A DNA stretch of 64,000 nt from Heliocidaris erythrogramma (GCA_025617745.1 CM046862.1:55153946-55217945), one strand, 5' to 3'. Counted from the first letter of the stretch, positions 37,781 to 48,479 are shown. The notes: a model not told the origin generated them from the letters alone. A program made the numbers and translations.

Positions 37781-38890
37781 TTTTCTGTGTTTATTTAATG
37801 AAATATTAATTAAATTAATATAATCACAATATTTTACAGAATATTAAAACAGATTGGCATGAATAGATCCAGATCAAACATTAAAAAAAAAGAAAAAAAA
37901 AAAGGTTCAGCAATATAGCGGTCATCTTGACAGGCTATTGTGGAGTCGCCTATCCCATTATGGAAATTAATACACATAATGATAGAATACTGTGATATAG
38001 ATCCCTCGTGGGAATTATCTATTTAAGTTGGTTTTAAAGTGAACACTTATGAAAAAAAGGGGGGAAAAAAATAAGTATCAATATCATAACATAAATCTCC
38101 ATTTCCTAAAATGAATCGGAAGCTTGTTCCTTGCAATGTTATATTCTAGTTATTTATTGGTAGTAACAAATGTTTTTTATACATCAAAACTTGGAGATTT
38201 ATTTTGGAATTTGCATAAATAAATATAGTGCTTCAACAGGAGGAATAAGAAAGTAAAAAAAATATCTTGATCACAGCCAAATATTTTTTCAAAAGTTGAA
38301 ATATTCAGCGGCCTGTTGATTTTATGTTCAATAGTATGAATAGTGTCTCCCCAAATGGGTTTTACAACAGGACAATCAATTAAGAAATGCACATAATTTT
38401 CAGGGGCAGAGTTACAAAAGGAACAGTTAGGAGAGTCTTTTCTTCTTATTTTGAACAAAAAATCGTTCAAACCTATAGCTCAGAGAAATAATTTAAAATA
38501 AAATGAGCAAATTCGAGTATTTATGGTACATTAAAATTGTTTACATGAATTGCACTCCAATTGACCTTGTCAGGGTCATATAGGTCATTCCAAAATGTCA
38601 CTTGCCTTTCCGGGGTACTTGAGTCTAACATGATATTGTATGCATATTTGGGAATCTTTTTGGTTGCCACAAGTTTGGTACTAATTTCATCAAAGATTGC
38701 ATCTGAGGATAGGCCAGATGGGATTAACAATTGATGTGGTATACAGTTATTATTACTATCATCATCATCATCATTGTAGCTTCGCGTCGTAAAAATGACT
38801 ATAAATAATGTAAAACTTTCTTGACTGAACTTTCTTTTGAAGGTGTGTGCAATATACTGTAAGCAGTAACATGCGATTTTGTTTTTCGCC
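37781..38890 (-). pseudogene. Tx1/L1-like retrotransposon C-terminal fragment
   Basis: On the minus strand, a frame (38,715 to 38,521) reads KIPKYAYNIMLD and VTFWNDLYD..VNWSAIH. After a frameshift near 38,520 it continues NTRICSFYFKLFL, a stop, then LNDFLFKIRRKDSPNCSFC. The segment CSFCNSAPENYVHFLIDC is a Cys-x2-Cys-x8-His-x4-Cys zinc-binding (zf-RVT type) motif found after the RT domain of Tx1/L1-like elements. The 3' untranslated part may reach 37,779, where the minus strand has aaataaacacag followed by an A-run. The RT palm and endonuclease are absent, and frameshifts make it inactive. An ATC run lies at 38,745-38,778. Confidence 0.7.
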
Positions 38891-39014
38891 AAGATCGTGC
38901 TTTATGTTGTTGTCGTTGTTTTTTTTAAAATATGTTTGTGAGTGTGCGTGTGTGTGTGTTTTGTTTTTTATTTGTTGGGTTTTTTTTTTGCTTGTTTGTT
39001 TGTTAGTTTTTTGG

Positions 39015-39175
39015 TCTTTAACCATTTTGAAGTTCATAAATCTCACCGTATACACAAATTTTGGACTACTACATGATCAGCATTTCCCTATTGGTCCGAG
39101 GCAGTTTCTTTTGTTGTGTTATCACATAACCAAGACAACTTATCTTTAAAGATAAAGTCAAGTTCTGATCCTCTT
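39015..39175 (-). repeat. Inverted copy of the 53,655-53,830 family segment
   Basis: The reverse complement carries ggatcagaacttgactttat and tgctgatcatgtagta in the same order as 53,665-53,770. It also contains the perfect 14-bp palindrome tatctttaaagata. The word gaggatcagaact occurs in direct orientation at about 37,765, so the Tx1-like fragment sits between inverted family ends. Confidence 0.7.
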
Positions 39176-39289
39176 TTTTGATGACAAGTATATCAAAACA
39201 GGAAATGTTTTAAAAGGCGTTCATATCAACCACGCAAGGAGCTCACGCCCCCACCCCCCCAAAAAAAATATTTAAAAAAATTTAAAAAA

Positions 39290-39533
39290 AGATTAACCTG
39301 GGTCTAGCTGGGCTACCGATTTCGGCGCTCACATCACATGCACAGCATTCATGGAAAGTCCTCCTAATGGTACCCATTTAACACCGGCCTGGATGGAGAA
39401 AAGCAATGTAAAATAAAATTCCTTGCTTAAGGACATATGCCTATATAATTGCCGTGCCTGGAATCGAACCCACGACCTTGGCATTTCCTGTCGATTGTTT
39501 AAACCACTGTACTACGACTCCACCTCTAATTTT
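39290..39533 (-). mobile_element. tRNA-derived SINE
   Basis: On the minus strand it begins with a tRNA-like head: A-box-like tagtacagtggtttaaac and B box gggttcgattcc. A body with ccttaagcaaggaattttat, ctccatccaggccggtgtta and aatgggtacc follows. Head-plus-body structure of this kind is known from tRNA-derived SINEs of marine invertebrates. The 3' end lies in an A/T-rich run near 39,290. A functional tRNA is excluded because the acceptor and anticodon arms do not fold. Confidence 0.75.
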
Positions 39534-40325
39534 TTACGATGGGTATGGCAAATTGGCGAGGGTGTTATTTGCACGCACGATCATTGATTTTAACCTTTCA
39601 AAGCCACAGGCCCCCGTTTCACACGGGGGTAAAATTAGTTGTATATAAGCGACTGGTACGTAGACCAGAAGCAGACCTTGTAGAAACGCTGGTCCCTGGC
39701 AAAAGGTCAAGTATACTTCATGCAAAACTTAACCCATATAGAATGGCAGATAAATTAAAGGAAGATTTCGTTATTTTATTCTAGCTGTACACAAATGATC
39801 TATTTAGGCGATTGGTTCATTTTAAGAGGTAAGTATATATGAAAACACTATGTACACTTTTTCGCACTTGATAAAATATGCTCAGTTTTAGCTCAATTAC
39901 GCGTCCAGAAACTACTTTTTATCGTTTCAACTCGCCTTAGTTTTCTTAATGTAAGCTCAATATCAAAAAGTGAAGCAGTTCTATCGAAATTAGATTTTTC
40001 AGTTTTAACGTCATATGAATCAATCTTCATTTCTAAAACAATAAATACCGCCATTTTAGATTTATTTTGTTATGGTGTCCACATTTTAGTGTGAGCAAGT
40101 ACTGCAGCTGGTCAAGGCCTTTTCTTGCCTTCTGCTCTTGATAACTTCGAGCTAACTGAATCAAAGTTAAGAAGCGAAGCAGCAGCTGAAAGTTCAGATC
40201 CTTCTGATTTTGATGATGTGACAGCTGTTTTGATTGGTTGAAAAAAAAAACCACCGTTATATTTTTGGTGCTTCGTTCAAAATGTTACCCTCTCCCCTCC
40301 TAACGTAACATTTAATCAATGCGCC
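39534..40325. other. Unique sequence without a recognised gene
   Basis: A frame at 39,539-39,784 has a plausible amino-acid mix but no recognised domain or splice context. Nothing else is supported. Confidence 0.45.
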
Positions 40326-40503
40326 TTGTGCTGCTCTGTCGATCCCCTGGTCGCTCCTCGAAACGCGCCGAATGGTCCTTGTCCTCAGGAACGTCTGTGA
40401 TGCAGAAAGATGTCCCCGCAATATAATCAGAGGAATATTCCGCGCGTTTCGAGGATCGACCATGATGGACTGACCAGGTGAACGGATCAACAGAGCAGCA
40501 CAA
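40326..40503. mobile_element. Foldback/MITE with ~60-bp arms
   Basis: ttgtgctgctctgtcgatcc at the left is matched by an inverted copy ending cagagcagcacaa at the right. The arms continue to the words cgaaacgcgc / gcgcgtttcg. The central ~70 bp are not paired. Non-coding. Confidence 0.8.
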
Positions 40504-41052
40504 TCACATTGTTTAAAGGAGAATTAAGCCCTGATTACAAATTTACTTATATTGGAAGGTGTAATATATTCCTACTTATTTGCCTAAATCATTTTCTAAT
40601 AAGATATCAGAAAAGGGTATAAATAAAGATATTCCAACACCCGGTATCGTCTCCTACTCATTTACATGGGGGCTGCCATTTTCTTGCTGATTTGGAGTTG
40701 TACATGAACCATTGAGAAATGTTCCAGTCAGGAAGATATTTTGAATCCAAATCCTAAATTGATTTTCTTCATTACCTAAAATCCCATATGTGACGGAAAA
40801 TATAAAGTGGGTGTTTACATGTATTATAAAAATTAAATCTTTATAATGATACTTTTAAATTGTCTGGTTTTGCTTAACAAAAATCTATTTTCTTGGGTTT
40901 GCCAAACAGAGCAAAACATAATATAAGCAGCATGCATTCTGACTTTTCAAGTCCATTATCCGAAAGCAGGTGAATGCATAGTTTGCCGCTATAGATGCTC
41001 AGGGAAGAAGCATCCATAAAATTGAATTAATTTGCTCCGTCCCATACGTCCA

Positions 41053-41191
41053 CCCTGATAGCAGAAAGTGGTAAAAATTACGTGATATTTACGTCGTGGT
41101 TTTCGTCTTTTTTACGTCCTGTAATTACGTCAATAAGACGACAACTTGCACCAACGCAAGACGTCAAGAGGACGTCTTATTTTGACGTCAT
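41053..41191 (-). repeat. ACGT-rich module 1 (minus orientation)
   Basis: About 138 bp starting ccctgatagcagaaagtgg and ending tgacgtcat, with seven ACGT cores in TGACGT/GACGTC contexts. It is an inverted copy of modules 2-4. Confidence 0.85.
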
Positions 41192-41352
41192 CTGTACACT
41201 GTAAAAACCGAAGTGCTGTATATAGCACTTTTTGAGGGCATGCATAGGGACTGCACTCAGAATGCTATTGAATGCACACAGCGTGCTATTTCAGCACTTT
41301 CACGGGAGCTGGACCGGCTCCTTAAACTGCTAAACATTCATAAAAAAAATTA

Positions 41353-41428
41353 TTTGGGCGAGCTTCGAACCAGGGTCCGCTGATGGAGAATTGCTGGCAT
41401 TACCGCTAGACTAACTCACATTGTACGA
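41353..41428 (-). mobile_element. tRNA-like sequence, left of inverted pair
   Basis: On the minus strand the A-box-like word gttagtctagcggtaatgcc is followed by ccctggttcgaagctcgccc, which contains a B box. It looks like a tRNA-derived promoter head. The arms are too degenerate for a working tRNA. Confidence 0.55.
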
Positions 41429-41514
41429 TTTAGATCATATTGTTACATAGTGAATTTACGACACCACATAGTTCATGTTATCTACTTGACTCCCATGACT
41501 AAACTGGATTGCAA

Positions 41515-41592
41515 GAAGCGTTTGTTAGTCAATCGGTAACGTCAGCGCCTCTCAATCAGCGGAACCTGGTTCGAGGCTCGCCACGGTCACAT
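41515..41592 (+). mobile_element. tRNA-like sequence, right of inverted pair
   Basis: gttagtcaatcggtaacgtc (A-box region) followed by aacctggttcgaggctcgcc (B box). It is the inverted relative of 41,353-41,428, about 90 bp away. Confidence 0.55.
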
Positions 41593-41701
41593 TTTTTTTT
41601 TTGCTGGTAAATTAGCACACTACAAGTGCTATAAACAGCATTTCAGGTGCAGTCACTATACATGCCCCTAAAAGTAGCACTTTAGTTTTTACAGTGTACA
41701 A

Positions 41702-41849
41702 GACGTAGAGATGACGTCAAAATAAGACGTCCTCTTGACGTCTTGCGTTGGTGCAAGTTGTCGTCTTATTGACGTAATTACATGACGTAAAAAAGACGAA
41801 AACCGCGACGTAAATATCACGTCATTTTTAACACTTTCTGCTATCGGGG
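41702..41849 (+). repeat. ACGT-rich module 2
   Basis: Starts agacgtagagatgacgtc and ends actttctgctatcgggg, with eight ACGT cores. Near-identical to module 3. Confidence 0.85.
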
Positions 41850-41859
41850 AAGAGGAATG

Positions 41860-42008
41860 AAGACGTAGAGATGACGTCAAAATAAGACGTCCTCTTGACG
41901 TCTTGCGTTGGTGCAAGTTGTCGTCTTATTGACGTAATTACATGACGTAAAAAGACGAAAACCGCGACGTAAATATCACGTCATTTTTAAACACTTTCTG
42001 CTATCAGG
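41860..42008 (+). repeat. ACGT-rich module 3
   Basis: Direct copy of module 2 after an 11-bp spacer. It ends ttctgctatcaggg, like modules 1 and 4. Confidence 0.85.
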
Positions 42009-42424
42009 GCAGTATCGAGAAAATAGATTTCTATTAAGCGAATATCGATTTTCAACAGAAATATATAAGGAAATCTTCAGTTTAAAAATAAATTGACATA
42101 TCTATTCTATATTTTTAATCTCAAATGGGTTTTTAATTTTGAAAAAGGCAATTGAGCATTTGGATTAAGAAAATCTTCTTGTACACATAAACAAAATGGC
42201 AGCCCCCATGTGCTGCTAGCAGACGATACATATTGCTAGCAGATGGTAAATTTTGCTCAGAAAAAATTGATTCGTATCGATCTCGTATATTTTGACGCGA
42301 AGCCATATAGTCTAACAAGTAGGAATAAATAAATAAATAATTTGAATGAAGAGTGCCGCTAAACCTAAAATAACAACAACAACAACATCCGGCAATATAC
42401 AGCACTTCAGTTTTTACAGTGTAC

Positions 42425-42565
42425 AGATGACGTCAAAATAAGACGTCCTCTTGACGTCTTGCGTTGGTGCAAGTTGTCGTCTTATTGACGTAATTACAGG
42501 ACGTAAAAAAGACAAAAACCACGACGTAAATATCACGTAATTTTTACCACTTTCTGCTATCAGGG
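42425..42565 (+). repeat. ACGT-rich module 4
   Basis: Preceded by cagtttttacagtgtaca, the same junction seen before module 2. This copy was therefore duplicated together with the end of the CACTGTAAAAAC element. Seven ACGT cores. Confidence 0.85.
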
Positions 42566-42685
42566 TTGTTTTTCCAATCATTATCTCAGCGATATAGGCT
42601 TAATTTCAATGCAATTTTGAGGTCGCACTGGGTTAGGGTAAGATTTTATATGAGAAAATAACCAAACTTGATGCGGAGTAAAACA

Positions 42686-42880
42686 GGGACGTATCCAGGA
42701 TTTCCCAATAGGGGGGGGGGGGGGGGCGCCAGGAATTATTGATCGCCGTCATGGGGGAGAAATTTTTGCTTCTGAAGAAGGGCTGGGATGCAAAATAGTG
42801 CTATATAGTACTATATATTTTCTTTACGACAGCCAATAGGGGGGGGGGGGGCCTGTTGCACCCCCTGGATACGCCGATCA
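42686..42880. mobile_element. MITE-like insertion with 41-bp flanking duplication
   Basis: The ends gggacgtatccaggattt and accccctggatacgccg are inverted repeats, and two G-runs lie inside. The flanking 41 bp, beginning agattttatatgagaaaata, are present on both sides (42,641-42,681 and 42,880-42,920), whereas copy II at about 46,485-46,526 has them once. Confidence 0.7.
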
Positions 42881-43247
42881 GATTTTATATGAGAAAATAA
42901 CCAAACTTGATGCGGAGTAAAGCACAATCTCATCAGAAAAAGAACAATGTGTAGCACTTGAAGGTTCAACCCATAAATGTCAACTTTCTTGAAGTGATTC
43001 TAATAATGTGATAAGAGTACAAGTCATGTTGTAACTCAGTTTCTTTTATTGAGCGGCACTGCTTATTCTTGTATAATTTAATTTAGAGTCCTCTGCCCCT
43101 CCTGCACCCTGTCCCGATGTCTCATATTGTGCTGATATCAGTAAGGAGATCATGAAGCCTCTCTATTTCTGTGCATGGAGCTATATATAGCCCTTTTGTT
43201 GACTTCAGGGTATATTACGACATCTTGAGATATAGGTAAAAAGGGCA

Positions 43248-43465
43248 CTTAGCAGAAGACAAAGAATAGTTGGAGGTAACAAAAATCTTATCATAAAGCA
43301 GAGGCGGCGGAACGTCGATCTCGGGCAATGGAAGTGGAGGGGGACCTTTTGTCCACCAAACAAAAATGCACCCCCAACTTTCATTGTCCGTGGCCGGACG
43401 TTCCGCCGCCTCTGCTTTATGATAAGATTTTTGTTACATTCAACTATTCTTTGTCTTCTGCTAAG
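43248..43465. repeat. Long near-perfect hairpin, copy I
   Basis: cacttagcagaagacaaaga and its continuation through aaagcagaggcggcggaacg pair with an inverted right arm ending gtcttctgctaagt. The arms are over 65 bp and the pairing continues inward, leaving a loop near gtccaccaaac. Non-coding foldback element. Confidence 0.85.
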
Positions 43466-43804
43466 TACCCCCCCCCCCCCCCCTGTCATAAAGGAATATA
43501 GATTGGAAAAGAAAATGGGCAGTGATCGGACGAAAGCTGAGGCCCTAATCAGATTTCAAAACGGGCACTTAAAATGGGCACTTATCAGAAGGTTAAAAGG
43601 GCACTTATTAGATAGAAAAGGGGCACTTATAGGACGAAAAAGAGGAACTATTTGTTTGAATATCTTGTAACGTACCAAGGTCAAATAGTTAAACTGGTTA
43701 TACTGGTTTTCACTGGTCTAAGTGATTGGACTTGTGAAAACAGGACAATTATCAGAAGGGAAAATGGGTATTTTTTGGTCTTGCCAGCTTCTCGAAAAGT
43801 CACT

Positions 43805-43968
43805 CAGTGGGGGGGGGGGGGGGGGGGGGGGGGGGTATGGGGGTCCAGTTTCCCTCAATAATTCTCTGACAAGCAAAAAAAAAAAGCTTTCCATTCTAAA
43901 AACGGGGGCATAAGGGGGGATGGGCCGGCAGTACCCCCCCCCCCCCCCCCACCCTGGATCCGCCACTG
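43805..43968. mobile_element. CAGTGG-type poly-G MITE, copy I
   Basis: It begins cagtgg and a very long G-run and ends ctggatccgccactg. Internal words: ggtccagtttccctcaa, ttctctgacaagcaaaaa. The left terminal repeat has been eroded into the G-run. Confidence 0.7.
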
Positions 43969-45697
43969 AGTTGATTAATGAATTGTCCTACTCCCATATG
44001 CTTTACACACTGGTTTTCCCATAATCAATGGGTTATCTCGTTTGACAGGGAATACAAAGGTCGTGGGTATATCGGCACGGCATTATACGAACCTTGAGGG
44101 TAATAAAACTGTACGCTCTTTGGTCGGTTACATCTTAATTGGTATACAATATTATTATTCTATATTCTCTCCTCTTTTGTGAAAAGGTGGTATTTCGAAG
44201 AGTTGTTATGGCCTTATATTTTGCTTTTCAAGATACTATTCATGCTTTTGGCCTTCCAGGTGCCTTCGGTATCGTGGGCATTCGGACTGACGGGCCTTCG
44301 GTCAACTGGGCATGGAACTACTATTGGGCTTCTCGGTCCAGCGAACATAGCGCGCGAATTAGCGAATAGTTGAATGATTGTTCCACAATAGCGGTAACTG
44401 AACACCTACACAAATTCTGAGGGAACATTAACATTAATATTTTAGTTTTGCTCTTTTCCTTGATATGGAACAAAATAATAATGTGTACACTGTATTCAAT
44501 GAATTTCCTTCTTAAACTAATAGGACGACGAGGCGAACACTAATTAATCGATTATTCGATATGTAATAATCAATCATGTAAATATTGTGCAAAATCTTAT
44601 TTTTAAGGAACATTTGAATATTTTCATGAGATTTATTTTCATAATTTTAATTAATTTACTTTGGCAAAAACAGATAAATTAATTTATTATCAATTATAAT
44701 ACATAATATTGACTTTGAAATTAAAGTGTGATACCACAAATACTAACTATCATAAAGAAAAGAATCAAAATAGACATTCAATTAATACTATTAATAGTGC
44801 TGCTTTTTAAAACGGATCTCAAAAAATATCTCAGTGCTCCAATGTTGTACATGCAGTGTCAGGTCAGAGAAATTGTTTTACTAGGTACAAGTGACTGAAA
44901 ACTGAAAAGGTATTTTTTTAAAGTATTAGTTACTTAGGCTTAGTTCTTCCTGTAGCTAGGCAGGCAGCAACCGTTGTCTTCCATCTTGTTCGGATCTTCC
45001 GCCGAAGTCTTCCCCTTATCCCACCTCAGTCCCTCAATCACATTTCAAATATTATAGCTTGAATATCTTTATAAACTTCTCTTTGGTCCCTTAGATAATT
45101 CCCTGTCTTTAACAAAATCATAATGCATAATGCATGTATTATCAATTGTGATATATATTATTGTTTTCAAATATGAAATGTGATATTACATTTATTAACT
45201 AGTTTTAAAGTAAAAAAACGATTATTTAAATACAAATCTTCTCATGAGAATGATATCAGCTGGGAGATGTCAAATTTCTCCTTATTTTTGCGATGAGTAT
45301 TGCCACTGTTGCGCAGTGCTCGAGAATTTAAGCTGTATGTGCAAATAGCAAAGAAAGTATGTTTTTCAGAAAGCTAAATGCACCATGCTTGAATACAGGT
45401 GCTTCAAAAAAAAAGGTGAGAAATATTTTGTGAGCCTCTTATTCTATTCTATTCTATAACGATTTGGGCTGACAGCTTGTCAAGAGTCTCCCCAAAAATC
45501 GCGCAAAATGAATGCAGCACTGCATGTGGAATACATAAAACAATTTTTATTTCAGGCGTAAATATTCAAATTTGAATGAAGAGTGCCGCTAAACCTAAGA
45601 CAACAACAACAACATCCGATCGGGGGATCGGATTGTGTGTTGACAAATTGTGTTGAGTTGGATAGAATTATTGAAAATCACCATCAATGTTTTCCCT

Positions 45698-45956
45698 CCG
45701 GTCGTTGGCTACAGGAACCGGGTCGTCCCCGTATCCGGTCGTTGGCTACGGGAACCGGGTCGTCCCCGTATCCGGTCGTTGGCTACGGGAACCGGGTCGT
45801 CCCCGTATCCGGTCGTTGGCTACGGGAACCGGGTCGTCCCCGTATCCGGTCGTTGGCTACGGAAACCGGGTCGTCCCCGTATCCGGTCGTTGGCTACAGG
45901 AACCGGGTCGTCCCCGTATCCGGTCGTTGGCTACGGGAACCGGGTCGTCCCCGTAT
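45698..45956. repeat. 37-bp minisatellite, exactly seven copies
   Basis: The unit is ccggtcgttggctacgggaa plus ccgggtcgtccccgtat. Copies start at 45,698, 45,735, 45,772, 45,809, 45,846, 45,883 and 45,920 with only one or two base changes. It is GC- and CpG-rich in AT-rich surroundings. Because 37 leaves remainder 1 on division by 3, all three plus frames stay open and spell the same 37-residue cycle out of phase. Those frames are not evidence of a protein. Confidence 0.97.
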
Positions 45957-46177
45957 CAAGCCTATGGGGAAAGAGAGAATTCAGTACTCTTTGGGTTAAC
46001 TGTGTGCTCTTCCTTTCTCAACAGTTGTTCATTTATCTTAAAACTATAAGGACTTTTTTTCCTGACGTTCCGATATTCGTTTTTTGAAAAGAACCCCACA
46101 AAAACATATTGATATTCAATGCTAAATACCATTCATTCAATGTACAATAAAAGAGCAATGTAGATTTTTAAAATGGG

Positions 46178-46262
46178 TATAACTGCCGTACCGGGAATCG
46201 AACCCATCATACATTAGTATACCCCAACTTTCTCATTCATGCACTATCGAGGATCATATTCG
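46178..46262 (-). mobile_element. SINE head fragment
   Basis: The minus strand has gggttcgattcccggtacgg and then cagttatacccat, parallel to gggttcgattccaggcacgg and caattatat in the SINE at 39,290-39,533. The A-box side is degenerate. Confidence 0.5.
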
Positions 46263-46751
46263 AGACATCATTGTTTCTATCTAAGATTAGTTGTAGATAA
46301 AAACTATATACCTAGATATGGTGAAGTGTGTAGCCAAGGGTGTTGCATTGTATACCGCGATATAATGCAATTTTATATCATTCATCATTATTTCCATACG
46401 TTAAGTCTGTTGATTTTCCAATCATTATCTCAGCGATATAGGCCTAATTTCAATGCAATTTTGAGGTCGCATTGCGACCGATTAGATTTTATATGAGAAA
46501 ATAACCAAACTTGATGCGGAGTAAAGCACAATCTCATCAGAAAAAGAACAATGCGTAGCACTTGAAGGTTCAACCCATAAATGTCAACTTTCTTGAAGTG
46601 ATTCTAATAATGTGATAAGAGTACATGTTGTAACTCAGTTTCTTTTATTGAGCGGCACTGCTTATTCTTGTATAATTTAATTTAGAGTCCTGTGCCCCTC
46701 CTGCCCCCTGTCCCAAATGCCTCATATTGTGCTGATATCATATAAAAAGGG

Positions 46752-46971
46752 CACTTAGCAGAAGACAAAGAATAGTTGGAGGTAACAAAAATCTTATCAT
46801 AAAGCAGAGGAGGCGGAACGTCGAGCTCGGGCAATGGAAGTGGAGGGGCACCTTTTGTCCACCAAACAAAAATGCACCCCCATTTTCATTGTCCGTGGCC
46901 GGACGTTCCGCCGCCTCTGCTTTATGATAAGATTTTTGTTACCTCCAACTATTCTTTGTCTTCTGTTAAGT
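46752..46971. repeat. Long near-perfect hairpin, copy II
   Basis: Counterpart of 43,248-43,465 with few changes, most of which leave the stem paired. Confidence 0.85.
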
Positions 46972-47320
46972 ACCCCCCCCCCCCCCCCCTATCATAAAGG
47001 AATATAGATTGGAAAAGAAAATGGGCAGTGATCGGACGAAAACTGAGGCCCTAATCAGATTTCAAAACGGGCACTTTTCTGAGCTTAAAATGGGCACTTA
47101 TCAGAAGGTTAAAAGGGCACTTATTAGATAGAAAAGGGGCACTTATAGGACGAAAAAGAGGAACTATTTGTTTGAATATCTTGTAACGTACCAAGGTCAA
47201 ATAGTTAAACTGGTTATAATGGTTTTCACTGGTCTAAGTGATTGAACTTGTAAAAACAGGACAATTATCAGAAGGGAAAATGGGTATTTTTTGGTCTTGC
47301 CAGCTTCTCGAAAAGTCACT

Positions 47321-47457
47321 CAGTGGGGGGGGGGGGGGGATGGGGGTCCAGTTTCCCTCAATTCTCTGACAAGCCAAAAAAAGGTGTCCATTGTAAAAAC
47401 GGGGGCGTAAGGGGGGCATGGGCCAGAAGTACCCCCCCCCCCCCTGAATCCGCCACT
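47321..47457. mobile_element. CAGTGG-type poly-G MITE, copy II
   Basis: Counterpart of 43,805-43,968 with shorter homopolymers and end ctgaatccgccacta. Confidence 0.7.
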
Positions 47458-48479
47458 AAGTTGATTAATGAATTGTCCTATTCCCATATGCTTTACACAC
47501 TGGCCACCCGGTTTTCCCATAATTAATGGGTTATCTCGTTTGACAGGGAATACAAATGTCGTGGATACATCGGCGCGGCATTATACGAACCTTGAGGGTA
47601 ATAAAACTGTACGCTCTTTCGTCGGTTACATCTAAATTGGTATACAATATTATCATTCTATATTCTCTCCTCTTTTGTGAAAAGGTGGCATTTCGATGAT
47701 GTTTTATGGCCTTATATTTTGCTTTTAAAGATACTATTCATGCTTTTGGCCTTCCAGGTGCCTTCGGTATCGTGGGCATTCGGTCTGACGAACCTTCGGT
47801 CAACTGGGCATGGAACTACTATTGGGCTTCTCGGTCCAGCGAACATAGCGCGCGAATTAGCGAATAGTTGAATGATTGTTCCACAATAGCGGTAACTGAA
47901 CACCTACACAAATTCTGAGGGAACATTAACATTAATATTTTAATATTTCCTTGATATGACAAAATGATAATGTGTACATTGTATTTAATGAATTTCCTTC
48001 TTAAACTAGGCGAACACTAATTAATCGATTATTCGATATATAATAATCAATGATGTAAATATTGTGCAAAATCTTATTTTGAAGGAACATTTGAATATTT
48101 TCATGAGATTTATTTTCATAATTTTAATTAATTTACTTTGGCAAAAACAGATTAATTTATTATCAATTATAATACATAATATTGATTTTGAATTTAAAGT
48201 GTGATCCCACAAATATTAACTATTATAGAGAAAAGAATCAAAATAAATATTAAAATAATACTACTGTTATAGTGCTGTTTTTTAAAACGGGTCTTAAAAA
48301 TATCTTTAATTTTGCCACGAGTACTGCCACATTATGTCGTGTCAGTGCTCCAATATTGTACATGCGATGTCAGCTCAGAGAAGCTGTTTTACTAGGTACA
48401 AGTGACTGAAAACTGAAAAGGTATTTTTTAAAAGTATTAGTTACTTAGGCCAAAGACTTTAAATAGTATCAAGACAGAT

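Larger units (their letters stand above)
41197..41696. mobile_element. CACTGTAAAAAC-type element carrying two tRNA-like heads
   Basis: The terminal inverted repeats cactgtaaaaaccgaagtgc and gcactttagtttttacagtg are flanked by TA on both sides, as in Tc1/mariner-type insertions. The interior holds two opposed tRNA-like sequences (41,353-41,428 and 41,515-41,592). The element sits between ACGT modules 1 and 2. It has no transposase frame, so it is non-autonomous. Confidence 0.75.
40550..42335. repeat. Outer palindrome, ~1.8 kb, holding nested elements
   Basis: The left arm (about 40,550-40,705; attcctacttattt, gtatcgtctcctac, catgggggctgccatttt) is matched inverted by the right arm (about 42,180-42,335; aaaatggcagcccccatg, acaagtaggaat). 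The ACGT-rich modules and a further TA-flanked element are nested in the centre. It appears to be a foldback transposon serving as a target for others. No protein is encoded. Confidence 0.65.
42337..45450 (+). repeat. Segmental duplication, copy I
   Basis: It shares with 45,572-48,455 a series of colinear blocks: tttgaatgaagagtgccgct, the gatttcaaaacgggcactt region, a long hairpin, a poly-G MITE, and the tandem-unit piece cttttggccttccaggtgcc to attaattaatcgatta. Copy I additionally holds ACGT module 4 and the 42,686-42,880 insertion. Its last ~500 bp match 37,150-37,680. Confidence 0.85.
45572..48455 (+). repeat. Segmental duplication, copy II
   Basis: Partner of 42,337-45,450. Between about 45,620 and 46,410 it has its own sequence, including the 37-bp minisatellite and a SINE piece. 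From 46,410 it is colinear with copy I at roughly 3.5-3.8 kb offset. Confidence 0.85.

Noticed and set aside
38847..39149. A 100-codon hydrophobic frame with a Cys/Val-rich start
   Set aside because: It overlaps T/G-rich low-complexity DNA and an inverted family repeat and has no counterpart in the other copy at 53.7 kb.
45698..45956. CRISPR-like array
   Set aside because: The repeats are contiguous, with no unique spacers, in animal DNA.
45583..46087. Overlapping frames of 120-145 codons
   Set aside because: They result from the 37-bp minisatellite, which lacks stops in any forward frame. There is no start context or domain.
1477..48000. A 63-codon minus-strand frame with the same start and stop in seven family copies (1477, 20,907, 26,083, 31,260, 36,447, 44,214, 47,712)
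   Set aside because: Differences between copies are mostly amino-acid changing (Val/Ile, Pro/Ser, His/Arg, Thr/Ile), unit A breaks it with a 79-bp segment, and no domain is recognisable. It is kept open by common descent.
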